A stretch of DNA of 64,000 nt from Phocoena phocoena (lineage: Eukaryota > Chordata > Mammalia > Artiodactyla > Phocoenidae), in NCBI RefSeq assembly GCF_963924675.1, contig NC_089220.1, positions 159,935,270 through 159,999,269 on the forward strand, read 5' to 3'. Position numbers and translations under genes: made by a program. Below are positions 47,881-59,740 of this stretch, piece after piece; position 1 is the stretch's first letter, and each line of letters opens with the position of its first letter. The notes under the pieces were generated by a model. It saw nothing but the letters and a program-made list of their open reading frames with translations, had not been told where the DNA came from and ran no database searches.

Positions 47881-50800
47881 TAATTCTCGTCTATTTTCTT
47901 CCCCAAACTATTCAGAGATAAAATCACATTCTAGTGATAACAGTGACCTACTGTTTGGTGATTGATATTCCTCTGTCCCGGGTGAACCAATGGGTCCATT
48001 GAGCATTGCTGTGATACTGGCTGAGAAAGTTAAACCCACTATTATACCTTCCTTTATCACCCGTGCCTGCTGGTAGGATGGGGTCAGGTACATGTATATG
48101 TTCAGAAAGTTTTTGTATAAAATACAGACAATCTATGAACCAGAAATATCCTTGTCTAGATATTTTCGGGTGGGACATAGAAAAGTGAAGGGCTGTGGGT
48201 TAGTAGAAGGGAAAGAGTGTGTTGGGGAGGCTTAGTTATCGCCCTTGAAGTCCATGATTGGAACAGGTATGGACAGAAAAAGCCCAAACATTTTAACTTT
48301 GTTCATCTAAATGATCTTAAGCCAAGGGATTGAAGAGCGGTAGCACAGTTACATATGTTAAACCTTTATTACACATAGGATGTGAGGCTGTATTCAGTTG
48401 AGTTTCTTGATGTTCCACGTAACAAGAACCAAGTGAAGTTAGTGTAAGAAGAATGAAGTTGGGATGGTACCAGAGGGGTTCTTCATAACCTCAACCAGCA
48501 CAAGAACAGGAACAGGGTCTAAAACGGCATTAGGAACAACACCAAGAGTCCCGCTTCTCAAGACGTGAATTCTTGCTTGCTTCTGGATTTCTGCCTTATT
48601 CTTCCTCCCCTAGAGCAGCTTTCTTTGCCCCTCTGTTTCCATGTTATAATTTGTCTGTCTCACATCCCTAAATGTGCCTTACGATAGTCCCAGCCTCCTT
48701 CAGTCTTTCAGTCCCACTTGCAAGTTCCTTGGGGAGATAGTGCAGTTGGTCCAGTTTGGATCAAAAGTCCAACTCTGATCTCATCAGTGTGGCTGGAAGG
48801 GGAGGGCGCAGGTGCAGTGATGGTGGCAGTGGCCGTGGGGTTGAAGTAGAACCACTCAGAACACCTGTGTTTACCAGGCGCCCACCCCTTTGGATGGGTG
48901 GTAGGAAGGTAGGTGTGCGGGTGAGTGGAGGTGTTTCTCAGAAAATGGGGGATGGCACTGATTTTGGGCATAGTGGCCTTACACGATACCTATGATTACA
49001 AAAAAGCTAAAACATCCTGAGGATATTAGAAAAAAATAAGGATAGTAGAATAATAATGCAAGATAAGCGTTCAGGCATGTATTTGGTACAAGGCTTTCTA
49101 ACAGTTAAAGCAAAACTTAAAGTATTCATTATTCTTTGATCCTGTAACTTTGTTTTGTTCCTCAGTTATTTTGACTTATTTTTTTCCTAGGAGATCCTTT
49201 TCCCATACATGCAATATACAAGATTTTGTCTTTAATTGAATTTTAAAAATGTAAGTAAAACTTCCCAACATTTTCTTCAAGTAGAATAGTGGCGGTATCA
49301 TTCTATTTCAATGGATTGGGACCACAGTCCATGTCTTGAAAGCTAACATTTGAATTACTGTTCTTAAAAGACTGCATCTATTTATCCATTTTCAACCAGT
49401 TAATAGGCCCTCAAATATTGTACTCGGTGCCATTGAAATATCTTACTATTAGTTTTCTAGATTGTTCCCCATGAGTTAATGATTTTGGCTATTTTTCTCA
49501 TTGTGAAAGATGAAAGAGTCAGTGTAGTCTTGATAAAAATATATCAGTTCCTACTGTTAAAAGTTTTTTGTCCCAGTCTTAAAGCTCAGGACTTAAAAAG
49601 TGGCCCCAGTTCTGTGGGATCCTGATACCTTATGAAAGGCTGTTGAGTTGTCATTGATTAACTTGGTATATTAAGTTTCTTTCAGTTTATATTAAAATTC
49701 TTTTTTAACTATGGGGATTACTCTGCTTAGAAAGTAAAGTCTTTAAATGATGAAGCATTTATGTTCTTCTTTTTCGATGACTTAAGAAGAAAGCTTGACT
49801 TTAAGCCATGTGCCAGACACTCTAACTTTTCCTATTGTTTAAAAAAGGCCGGCATTAAAAAGTTAGTACAAAGAAAGAACCTAAGCTACCTCTCTTCAGA
49901 ATTTTTCACATTCTTAGCTCACTGAAAGCATTTGTCAGCACCTCATCACTAACATGGAGTATAACTTAATGACGCACAAAGTTTAAAACCTCATATTCAG
50001 TTAGAAGACCTATTAGTTTTGAAAGCAGTAAAGAATAATTGGCAGTTACTGAATTTTAAATAGGATCTACGTGTTGTATTTTTGGTTTAGAGTGCGTATA
50101 GCATTTTGTGTTATGCTGTGAAACTTGATGTTTCACGTCAAGTTGTAACCTAAAGTCTCTTCCTGATTTTAATGTGGAATATTTCCTCCCTTTAATTGCT
50201 AACATGGTTTTCAAATATTTACGCATGGTTTTTAAAGTGCTAACTGGCACTAGAATAGTTGATGGATGGTAAACTGTTGGAATCAACATTAACTTAAAGC
50301 ACATCCATAGTAAATTTTTGTATCCTGGCCTGCTGGCATTTGTGCATTAAATGCACCGTAGCCTAGCAGTAAAATACATAAAACGGCAGTACGCAGTTTC
50401 AGATTTTATCTCTCCAGAGCCTCAGATGCCAGCCACTGGGTATGCTTCGGCAGAGTTTGATGGAGTCTTTTGTAGAATTGTAAATGTTACGGTGAGGGTC
50501 TTATGTTTTTGAACGGAACAGTGCCTGTTTACGTGTTACAACTCATTTGGTTCAGTGGGGGGGTTTTAAAAAAATCACCTTTCTTCTAAAACCCAAATAC
50601 GTGATTAACGTAATCTTTCACGTCTCACTCTTGCTTTTTGTTTCATGCTTGTATTTCTTCGCAGATTTTCTCCCATTGTCATTAGCGTGTTCCATAAAAA
50701 CATGCGTCCCGGCAGATCGAATGTGTTCCACTGAGCCAGGCATCCTGCCCCCTCATCTGCTCATCTTCCCTTACCTTTCTGTAGTTTCCCTGAGAATTTG

Positions 50801-51024
50801 CTATTCATCCAATACACCATTTTTGCAATTATTCTACTGTTCAGAGACATTTAGACAAAGGCCTTTTCTCCTCTGAATGCAGAACCTGGCCGGGAACTCC
50901 AGTCCCCACACCGTTTTCCTGTGTGGCCCCTGGGGATCCGCTCTGGGGACTCGGGTTCAGGGGACCGGAGAGGAGGCCTGGGGTTCCCTTGTCAACTGCG
51001 TCTGTGCGGGTTCTGACCCAGGAA
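47881..51024. other. Non-coding DNA
   Basis: No gene is supported. About 48400-48970 may be a degenerate old repeat. A 109-codon plus ORF (50547-50876) and a 110-codon minus ORF (50841-51173, in a GC-richer patch) have no recognisable domain. Confidence 0.4.
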
Positions 51025-51240
51025 CCCTGTCTGGCGACCACTGTGGCTTGTGGTGAGTTACTTCGCAGCTCTGAACCTGGCTGCTGAGGACAGGGGTTGT
51101 TGAGTGGTGATTTGCTGCCATTCTCCGAAGTCTTCGCTAGCACGTGGTGAAGTCTGATGACAGTACCTCCCAAGTGTCATTGTCTTGTTGGATTATGTCG
51201 CATCGTTTATGGAGCATCAAGTGTGTGAAGCGCTGCTTTA
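51025..51240 (+). mobile_element. Possible MIR remnant
   Basis: 'gtggtgagttacttcgcagc', 'tctgaacctggctgctgagg' and 'gtgtgtgaagcgctgcttta' occur in the MIR order but with many changes. Confidence 0.3.
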
Positions 51241-51420
51241 TGTAAGGGTATGGTCACTTCAGTCAGCACTGACGTAACATTTCAGTAGGTTTTCCCGTTA
51301 TATTCTAATAATGGTTATTTTGACACCTTAAAGGCTTTCTCAGTCCATTTACTGAAGTTCCCTTAAAGCTTTACGTCAGTCGTATGCAAGAGTTAAAATG
51401 TCTTTTCTTGGCATAAAGTT

Positions 51421-51910
51421 TTAATTATTTTCAGTGGAACCAAAACCTCCTGAACCTCTGTCAGCATCATCTAAAACTTGAACTTCTTCTATTTCTGGGT
51501 AAAAAATCCATTCACAAATGAGCTGTGCAATTCCATCACCCTTTTTGACTTCGGACTTTGCCAAAATCAAACAGTAGAACACCAACATTCCCTCTGTAAT
51601 CTTCAGCTATGACACCAGCCCCTACATCTATGAAGTATTTTGCAGCCAAACCAGAATGTGGAGCTAGTCTCCCATAGCACCCAGAAGGAAGAGCTATCTG
51701 AATGTCGGTTTTCACAAAGGCTTTCTCCATAGGTGGTAGTATGTAATCATAGGTGCTGTACAGGTCATAGCCCACGGCACGTGCATACCCCTTGGTCCAG
51801 GTGGTGGTGTGCTTCGAGAGCCGGACAAGGTGGAGCTGCATGCTGCCCTCCCCCGCAGGCCGGGCCCACTTGCTGGGGGAGATGACTTGTGCCTCTTGAG
51901 AGAAGGGCAT
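51421..51910 (-). pseudogene. DUT: dUTP pyrophosphatase (dUTPase) processed pseudogene
   Basis: The functional enzyme is a trimeric nucleotidohydrolase that turns dUTP into dUMP and pyrophosphate and keeps uracil out of DNA. This minus-strand copy runs without introns from the ATG (51908-51910) to TAA (51421-51423), 490 nt, against about 495 for the nuclear isoform, so it is a near full-length retrocopy. Family motifs are visible: I 'GYDLYS', II 'PSGCYGR', III '[12 protein letters not shown]', IV 'AQLIC', V 'GSGGFGST'. Defects: a deletion of about 5 nt near 51549-51556 shifts the frame before motif IV. In motif III the catalytic Asp is Ala (GVIA for GVID), and the Arg before IAQLIC is Gly. 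The reading frame upstream of the ATG (to 52099) is flanking or 5' UTR sequence. No poly(A) tail or duplication survives, which suggests an old copy. No function is expected. Confidence 0.95.
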
Positions 51911-52122
51911 GGCAGGGCAGAACGTGAGCCCAAGAGGGAGCGGGGGGACAAGAGAGAGAGAGCAGGGTGAGACCAGCACACTAAACTTGTTTTTTAACTT
52001 AGAGTTAAAAGAGCAAAGCAACATTTTCTCGTATCTGAGTTGGAAGAAAATCCTAATTATCTCTAAATATGGAATGATTGTAAAATATGTAAGCCCCAAG
52101 TTGGGACACTTGTTTTTTTTAA

Positions 52123-52126
<4 letters not shown>

Positions 52127-52178
<52 letters not shown>
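52127..52178. repeat. (TA)26 microsatellite
   Basis: Fifty-two nucleotides of uninterrupted TA. It lies about 220 bp beyond the start codon of the dUTPase pseudogene and is probably length-polymorphic. The 142-codon plus-strand ORF over it (51909-52337) is spurious. Confidence 0.95.
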
Positions 52179-52179
<1 letters not shown>

Positions 52180-52180
<1 letters not shown>

Positions 52181-55100
52181 GGGAAAGGTTCAGTTTCTCT
52201 CTGGTTCAATACATAAAGATGGAGAGCATTCAGCCATGATGTTCGTGTCACATGGTGGCGTGAAGGGACCATATCTTCCTGGATGTGCATCTGCGCATCC
52301 AGCCATAGCACTTACAGGTGCTCCAGCTTTTTCTTAAGGAATCGACAAATGAATCATGACTCATTTCACACAACTTGTGGGATTTCCTTTTAACTAAGTT
52401 GGCTTAGACGTGAGAAAGTCCAGCAAGGTTCTCGCCTTATTATCAGGTCATTGGCGATTCTGATTGAAAACGGGGTGACTCTTACTGACGGGAGTGGACC
52501 TCTGTCTGGCGGATGGTACCCCTCCTCGAGCTGTCTGGACATGGTCATCCAGAAGAAGCAGAAGTGTGTGCTGGCTCAGATGTTTGCGCTGTCCAGTCTC
52601 TGATGCTAGGACCTTCTCACAGGGAGGTCAGAGAACCACAGTAGATTCCCACATGGAGGAGATGAGTGGAAGAACATGACCCATCCAAAGATAGATACAC
52701 AATGAAGTTCACTTTTTGAGATAAAATTTGTAACTCTAGTGTTTCAATGAAATTTATTCCTGTTTGAGGATCGTGGGATATCTTTTAAAGTAACAAAACC
52801 CTTCTAAGTCCAACTCTAGCCAGTGTGTAAATTCAGTGCATTTTAGGAGATACTGTAAATGTTCTGTTGCTAAAATGGCAGCCAATGTAATGAAAAAGCA
52901 GAGCTGCATCAGTGGGAAGCAGGGATGGGCTGGATTCCGACACAATTCCGAGAACCAACTTCGACAACAGCAACAAAGCTTACACGTACTGGTCTTACTT
53001 TATATTGTGGATTCAAAACAGAAGAGATTCTACCTCTACAAAGTGAAGGCAGGGGGCTATGTTTTATTTCTTTTCGACTTTATGAGGTGCATCATAAAAT
53101 CTTAAGACCTTCAGAAGAGAAAATTATTGAAAGTTACCTCTGTTGTCTTATTTAAATAAGGCTTTGTGGTCAAATGCTCCAAGTCAGAGGGAACCATCAG
53201 AGTTCTGTTGGGACAAATCCATAGCGTACCCCAACAGGGCTTCTAGTTCAGAGTTCCTTCTGTGGGAATTAGGACTATTGCCAGCAGTTTCCAAGATACT
53301 GGATTTTAAAAGATATCACAGTTAACGTGTGGAAAAAACATATTGGCTTGAAGTTTCTATTGTTGGAAGATACCGGCTAAAACATTAAAAAATGTAACTT
53401 TTGAGATGAGAGCTATCTGATGGTTGCAGTTCAGTTTTCCAGCTCCTGCCCATCCTCTTTATCGATGCTTGGGTAGTTTGGTTGGTTGGACTCAGCAGAT
53501 GGAAGGTCCAATAATGGATATTCCTGGATCATTCTGTTCCCAATAATTGAGACCTGACTATTTCAGATGACCTAACTTCTGAGAGTGATGAACTGGAAAT
53601 AGGACTTGGGATGTGATAGAGACCAAAGAAAAACTTAGGAGGCAATCCTGTTCAAAGTATTTACAAAAATAAAGGCAATCAGAGGTGCCTCTTCTATGAC
53701 TCTTTTAGTTCTTGGTCTTCGAACCAAAGAGAAGAATGACACTTCCTGTTTGGAAGGCTGGAGTGTTGAGGAGGATTTTTCATAAACCACTATGTTTAAG
53801 GTTAGATTTTAATGCTATTTGGGTAGTGAATTTCATGCTGTTTTAAACATTGGAGAAACTTCTGTAGGAAATGAGATTTAAAAATGAAAGGAAGAGAGGG
53901 AGAGATTGTTTTGACTTATAGAAAACTGTTTTCAGGGTTAATCCATGTTACTGCTTTCAGATAGGTTTTTAAAGAACAGGGTGGCTAACTGGTAGAACCT
54001 AAAACATCAAATGGGGAGACTTTGTGCTTGATCACTAGGGACTGAGCTGTCCCAGGATGCCGACCCCGTTGTGTAACTCTTGTCACTATCTCATTAGCTT
54101 TTAGAGCCCACAGAAGCACAACCACATTTATCGAGTCTTGGGAAAGTTTTTGTTTAATGTAGGCTAACTTTTTGGTAGTTAGTAGAAATGATGATCAAAG
54201 TTTGCTGGTTAATTAGCCATTTTAAGCATAGTCATTGCCTGAAATATGTTTTGCCTGTCCACACGGTGTATTTTTTCTCTCACCGTTAAACAATATTCTA
54301 ATTTGACTTGCCACTTGAGCAATAGGTGTCAGGTTATGCAGTGAGAATAAGACAGCTCTCTGTAGTAATCCATCCGATTGCAAACTCACCGAGTGCTTCG
54401 CGTCCCCTCCCTAATCTTGATGAGCATTTCTAGGTAATATTAAGAGCGAAACATGTGGGTTCCTTACAGAGCTTAAAAGCTATGTGTCTCAGTGTAATAA
54501 ATCTCTAGGTGAATTCTTGGCAGTGATGCATACGTTTCATGTGTGCCGTGATTATCTCCAGTCATAATTATTTAATACACACGGTATGTGTAACATTTAT
54601 CTTCCCAAGGGAAAAATGATGTGGCATAATTCTAGCAGATTATTTATGTTGTTTCTGCTTATAATGTTTGGTAAAAAATGCTGTGTATCTGTCTTTGAAA
54701 CCCCTTCTGTTCTATTTTTAAATGGCTGTATGAAAATAAAGAAACGAAGCAGAGTAAGTAATCTTGTTTCTGCATGTTTCCTCTTATAAATTACTGTGAA
54801 TTCCTAATGTTCATTGAATTGATCTGCAGATGGGAACTGGCTGACGGTGAGGGTGTCCCCCTAACTGTTTGATGAGCAGTTCAGTAATGTTACCTGTTCT
54901 ATAAATTTGCATGAAGATTTGAAAGTTTCATTCGCCGTTGTAGACTGGGAAAATTTGTGTTCTTATTATCAAATATTGAATAACTAAATTTCAGAAAAAT
55001 AACTTATGGAATAAGTTAAAAAAATTAAAAACATTTCTTCCTTTTGTGTGTTTGAAAACTAGACAGCAGGCTAGTAATTTCTTGCCTTTTCAGATAATTT

Positions 55101-55589
55101 CATTTGTGTTCTGGCAGTACTAAGTGTTTATCTGTCAGGGGTCCTTCTCCATGATGGTCTTAAATTCTAATGTGCTCATTCATTGTGTTGAACCAAAAGA
55201 ATACATTAAATGTCTAAAACAATATGAAAGAAGAAGAAAACCACTCGGTTAATACAGTGAAAATTAAAGCTATGTATTTATTCCCAGTGGAATCCTGAGA
55301 CTTATTGATAAAATGAGTATTGGTAATTGCTCTGATCTGCAAAGTATTTATTTTTCTTCTTTGTACAAAAATGTATTCATCTGGTATACTCAGCGTTTTA
55401 TTGAGTAATATAAAGTGTTAACTTCAAAATTTAAAACAATTTTTCATTATTACTTTACTATCAATATATGTTGAAAATTCAGTAGGTTCTAGAGGTATAG
55501 AACAAGTAATTTATTTATGGTATTTTTTTCTAATTTCATTTTATCATAAATATATATTTTACATTAAAACGTGCTTATAGTGTAAGGCA
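52180..55589. other. Unique non-coding DNA
   Basis: ORFs reach 89 codons (52836-53105), without a recognisable domain. I see no transposon. AT-rich parts with clustered homeodomain-like cores (about 54200-54570) could be conserved non-coding DNA, but the sequence alone does not show it. Confidence 0.45.
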
Positions 55590-55830
55590 TTGAAAAACAA
55601 AGGAGTACAAAGTAGAAAATATATCTCCTGTAATTCTACAATATCAGATGTTTACTACAATATGTTAATATTTTGGGGTGTGTCATTTGTTCTTTCCATG
55701 CCTGTGATTATATTTTTTAATAGCTATATTGGTTTAAAATACCTTGGATGTACAGTGATTTATTTAATGCGTCTCTTGTGTGTAGTTAAGGGTGTTGTTA
55801 TGAATTTTTGATAGAACTGTTATCAGTGTT
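55590..55830 (-). mobile_element. Possible old L1 3' fragment
   Basis: 'atctcctgtaattctacaat', 'gttaatattttggggtgtgt' and 'atagctatattggtttaaaa' weakly resemble the 3' region of old L1M-type elements in minus orientation. Confidence 0.3.
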
Positions 55831-56137
55831 TTCCCTCTCAACGTCCATGTTTTTAGATTCTCACTGAGATCTTGTCCACATGTTTCTCTCTGTTGACAAG
55901 TGCTTTCCAGCAATGGTGGTGTTTGGCCCATCCCATGAGTTTAAGGGGCCTCAGGCCACTTTGAAAGCTCTACTCCTGGAGTGCCTGTTACGTTCTGTCT
56001 CTCACCTCATCCCTTTAGATTGGGGCAGTTGGGATTTTGGTCAGAGATGAGCCAGTTGTGGAAACGTGGCCTTGATTCAGTAACAGATCACATTGTAAAG
56101 ACCACATTGCGAGATGGGCTACACATAAGTTACTCTT

Positions 56138-56350
56138 CAAAAAAAAAAAATTATTTACGTATTTCGGCTGTGCCGGGTCTTAGTTGCCACATGTGGGGTC
56201 TTTAGTTGTGGCATGCAGACTTCTTAGTTGTGGCGTGGGAACTCTTAGTTGCGGCACGCATGCGGGAACTAGTTCCCCGACCAGGGATTGAACCTAGGGC
56301 CCCTGCATTGGGATCTCGAGTCTTACGCACTGGACCACCATGGAAGTCCC
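56138..56350 (-). mobile_element. CHR-superfamily SINE, CHR-2-like form
   Basis: In minus orientation: 'cggctgtgccgggtcttagt', 'gaccagggattgaacctagg', ending 'gaccaccatggaagtccc'. The duplication is taagttactctt (56126-56137) and taagttattctt (56351-56362), with one mismatch. Confidence 0.92.
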
Positions 56351-56610
56351 TAAGTTATTCTTTAGTCAAGCAATTAATAAAAATTTGAACTGATGAAAGA
56401 GGACTCCAGTGGTTGTCTGAAATTCATACCCTGCCTATTTTTTGAGGAGGGTAGCGTCAACGCATATGGGGCTTTCTGCGTGGGATAGAAGACTGAAATT
56501 ACATCCTGAGGGAAGCTGTCCATTTCCACAAAGCTTATGTGAGTTACTGAGTGGATGAACTTGTACTATGGGAGCAGAAAGGGAGGGACGCACTCCTTGC
56601 ATGCTGTGGG

Positions 56611-56791
56611 TAATAGTGGTTAACAGTAAACTTTGGCTTCACACGGCTTTGTAGAGTCTCGGTTTAGTGCTTAATATGACTGAGCCAGAGCTGCTCCAGT
56701 GTAATGAGAATACCAGTTCCTACATCATGAAATCATCATAAGGGTTAAATGAGCTAAGTCAGATGTCGCTCGGCACAGGACGTCTTAACAC
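56611..56791 (+). mobile_element. MIR SINE
   Basis: 'tggttaacagtaaactttgg', 'gttcctacatcatgaaatca', 'taagggttaaatgagctaag' and 'tcggcacaggacgtc' follow MIR in order. Confidence 0.6.
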
Positions 56792-56829
56792 TGTAGCTGG
56801 TCTTTGTTCTTGTCACCTGCAGATTAGGG

Positions 56830-56994
56830 CAGTGCTTTGCCAACTTGACTTTGGATTAGAGTTGACTGGAGGGTTTGGGAAAATAGATTTCTAGCCCCCA
56901 GTAAGTCTGGGTGGGGCCTGAGTATTTGCATTTCTACTGAGTTCCCACGCGGTGATGATGCTCCTGGCCAGGGATCATACTTCGAGTACCTCTG
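56830..56994. mobile_element. MER5-like hAT DNA transposon
   Basis: It starts 'cagtgctttgccaacttgac' and continues 'gactggagggtttgggaaaa', 'ctgggtggggcctgagtatt', 'tgcatttctactgagttccc' and 'gccagggatcatacttcgag' to 'cctctg', the MER5 order. Flanking 8-mers gattaggg (56822-56829) and ggttaggg (56995-57002) form a 7/8 hAT target-site duplication. Confidence 0.85.
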
Positions 56995-57002
56995 GGTTAG
57001 GG

Positions 57003-58499
57003 CATTATAAGGGCAGGTATTATTTTGAGCCAATAAATGATATAACTTTTTCTTTTTGGCCACCTGCATGGATAACATTTAAATCACTTCAAACTTATCA
57101 TCTAGTCCCATCTTTTGGTAAGTGGTCAAATCTGAATTGTTTTGGATTATTGTAGAAATTTAAAGCTAGAATTACATAGTTATTTTAGAGCTAGAATGAT
57201 GTAGAATTTTGAGGATTTTGATAGCCTTTAAGTTTATACATAATATATGAGTATGTAATATTATGAGTATATAATATTGGCTTAATTTTAATGAAAGTGG
57301 TTTAAGAAAAGTCATTTTCTTTGATACAGACTCTGTATATGTTTCTGATGGATCTGGTTCATTAAAACGAGGGATTTTTTTCCAGAATATAAAAATAGAT
57401 GCAGAATTTAAAACAATATTAGACTGTGAGCTTAAATTTTTTTTTTTTTTTTTGCTTCCTCGTGAAAAATCTGCAGGGACTAGGCTCCTTTTCACGGCAT
57501 TATTTCTACCAGATGTTTAAAACAACTGGAATCGTCTTGAGTATTGTCATGAGTTGCCATTGATTTGCCATCATCTGTGAGAATGAAGCTTCACTCATGT
57601 AATTTTCTTGATGAGTGCAAGACAGGGGCAGGCACTGAGTGTACGGTGTTGACACACTTAATTTAGTACTCCTTCTGCAAAGCTATTACATTGACTATTA
57701 ATTGGTCTTCTGATAAAATTTCTGCTTAATGCAAATGATGAAAAAAAATGCACCCTTGGATACTAGCTGCTGCTTCTGAAATAATTCTCATGCCCTGAGA
57801 TCTCATTAGTGACAGCAAGGACATCCACTTTTCTTTTGAACGTAGATTTCTTTTAAATATAATGATGAAAATATATTAGACTGTGATAAAAAAATCTTTT
57901 AAGCAAAATCCTTAACTTAGAACTTTACAGTTTGTTGTAGTTCTGTTGCTTCGTCTCTTTCTTAGCAGTTTGAAAAGCAAAGAGGAGCTTGTCTGCGTTC
58001 AATCCTTCACCAGGCTGTGCTTTTCCATGGCAGTGCCTCTGTCAGCAGGCGCAAAACTTAGCAGTTTCAAACCAGAAACACTCCAACTTGCATTGTGGTT
58101 TGAAAAGCACAAGCGGTGAATAGGAAGTAGGTTTCTGCTTGTGTTTTCCTGGCTTGGTCTTGTCTCTCCTTTATTTTTCTCTTTCTCGTTCTCCCTTTCT
58201 CACCATCTTCTGTTTTAGGATATTTTAGTCAACTCTAGTAACTTACTCTGGTTGTTTATGATGATGTGAGAGCTGTCTTATTGTTAAAGTTCTTGTGTGA
58301 AAAGTTGTGAAGTTTAAACCAAAAAAAAGCAAAACCTGAAACCAGTGGCTTCTTCACAATGTGTAGAGCATAGGAATTTATTACTTTCTGGTAAAGGATT
58401 TACAAATTATGAGACTGTCCTGCCTTGCTCTATCTTTTTATTCATTTGTCACAAAATCCTTTATTCTCTTTCAGTTTCACAACTCTCTGCAGTGAGCAT
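57003..58499. other. AT-rich non-coding DNA
   Basis: A T17 run lies at 57437-57453. The 107-codon minus-strand ORF (57172-57495) crosses it and is spurious. About 57530-57840 is free of recognisable repeats. No gene is supported. Confidence 0.45.
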
Positions 58500-58510
58500 C
58501 CGTCATTTTT

Positions 58511-58801
58511 TAAAAAAAATTAATTTATTTATTTACTTTTGGCTGTGTTGGGTCTATGTTTCTGTGCGAGGGCCTTCTCTAGTTGTGGCGAGTGGGGGCC
58601 ACTCTTCATCGTAGTGCACGGGCCCCTCACTGTCGCGGCCTCTCTTGTTGCGGAGCACAAGCTCCAGACGCTCAGACTCAGTAGTTGTGGCTCACGGGCC
58701 TAGTTGCTCCGCGTCATGTGGGACCTTCCCAGACTAGGGCTCGAACCCGTGTCCTCTGCATTGGCAGGCAGATTCTCAACCACTGCACCACCAGGGAAGC
58801 C
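58511..58801 (-). mobile_element. CHR-superfamily SINE, long form
   Basis: In minus orientation: A-rich/ATTTATTT tail, 'ggctgtgttgggtctatgtt', 'agttgtggcgagtgggggcc', 'gcctctcttgttgcggagca', ending 'gcaccaccagggaagccc'. The duplication ccgtcattttt lies at 58500-58510 and 58802-58812. Confidence 0.95.
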
Positions 58802-58883
58802 CCGTCATTTTTATTATAGGAAAAAAAATTGGAACCAAGTTTTAACTGTGTCCATTGAGAGGCTACGGTTACATTTACTTCTT

Positions 58884-59240
58884 TTTTTTTTATATATATA
58901 AATTTATTTATTTATTTTTGGCCGCGTTGGGTCTTTGTTGCCGTGCACGGGCTTTCTCTAGTTGTGGTGAGTGGGGGCTACTGTTCCTTGTGGTACGTAG
59001 GCTTCTCATTGCGGTGGCTTCTCTTGTTGCGGAGCATGGGCTCTAGGCGCGCAGGCTTCAGTAGTTGTGGCTGGTGGGCTCAGTAGTTGTGGCTCGCAGG
59101 CTCTAGAGCACAGGCTCAGTAGTTGTGGTACATGGGTTTAGTTGCTCCGTGGCATGTGGGATCTTCCCAGACCAGGGCTCGAACCCATGTCCCCTACATT
59201 GGCAGGCGGATTGTTAATCACTGTGCCACCAGTGAAGCCC
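58884..59240 (-). mobile_element. CHR-superfamily SINE, longest form, with internal 'agtagttgtgg' repeats
   Basis: In minus orientation from a T/TATA tail and 'ggccgcgttgggtctttgtt' to 'gccaccagtgaagccc'. The perfect 14-bp duplication tacatttacttctt lies at 58870-58883 and 59241-59254. Three 'agtagttgtgg' units lie between about 59060 and 59130. At about 357 bp it is one of the longest copies here. Confidence 0.95.
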
Positions 59241-59354
59241 TACATTTACTTCTTAAGTATTAGCAGATTCCACTTACAGCAATGCATACGTGGGCCCTGT
59301 AGGAGTGACCGTCAGATGGCGTGAACTACAAGGTCAGTTAGTGGTCTTGAAAAT

Positions 59355-59550
59355 TGTGGCTGTCTCCAGTGTTGGCACTGGAGACATTTGGGGCTGGATT
59401 GTTTGTTCTTGGTTGCGTGGGACTGTCCTGAGCGTTGTAGGAGGTTTAGCGGATTTCCCTGACCTGTACCAGCTAGTGTCAATACCACACTCCCCCAGTT
59501 GTGACAACCAGAAGTGTCTCCACACCTGCCAATGTCCCTGGGACAAACAC
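59355..59550 (-). mobile_element. MER20-like hAT element
   Basis: Plus-strand blocks 'ttggcactggagacatttgg', 'gactgtcctgagcgttgtag', 'gaggtttagcggatttccct', 'cccagttgtgacaaccagaa' and 'gtgtctccacacctgccaat' are the reverse complement of the MER20 order. The ends are decayed and boundaries approximate. The two overlapping ORFs (99 and 70 codons) are translations of it. Confidence 0.75.
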
Positions 59551-59679
59551 TCTAGAGGAAGAGGTGCATTTGACTTGGTGGCCCAGTGAACAAATATGTA
59601 AATCTGTAAACAGACTTCCTACTTAAAATATACATTGATATTTTCTATTCTTTTCTGTTCCATTTCATACCATTTTATT

Positions 59680-59740
59680 TAAATTTATTATTATTATTAT
59701 TATTTGGCTGTGAGGCATGAGGGACCTTTCATTTTTTGGG
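59680..59740 (-). mobile_element. Partial CHR SINE (tail side) cut by the L1
   Basis: An (ATT)n tail is followed by 'tttggctgtgaggcatgagg' and 'gacc', the 3' end of a CHR-2-like SINE in minus orientation. It stops where the L1 tail begins at 59741. The rest of the SINE would lie beyond the L1, outside this window. Confidence 0.6.

Noticed and set aside
51911..52099. N-terminal extension of the dUTPase frame, possibly a mitochondrial leader
   Set aside because: The frame is open but does not look like a clear targeting peptide. It starts in AT-rich flanking DNA, so I treat it as 5' UTR or flank read-through.
51909..52337. 142-codon plus-strand ORF
   Set aside because: It is antisense to the dUTPase pseudogene 5' region and runs through the (TA)26 repeat, producing a Tyr-Ile repeat.
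59290..59589. 99-codon ORF with a 70-codon antisense ORF
   Set aside because: Both fall on the MER20-like hAT element, which is non-coding.
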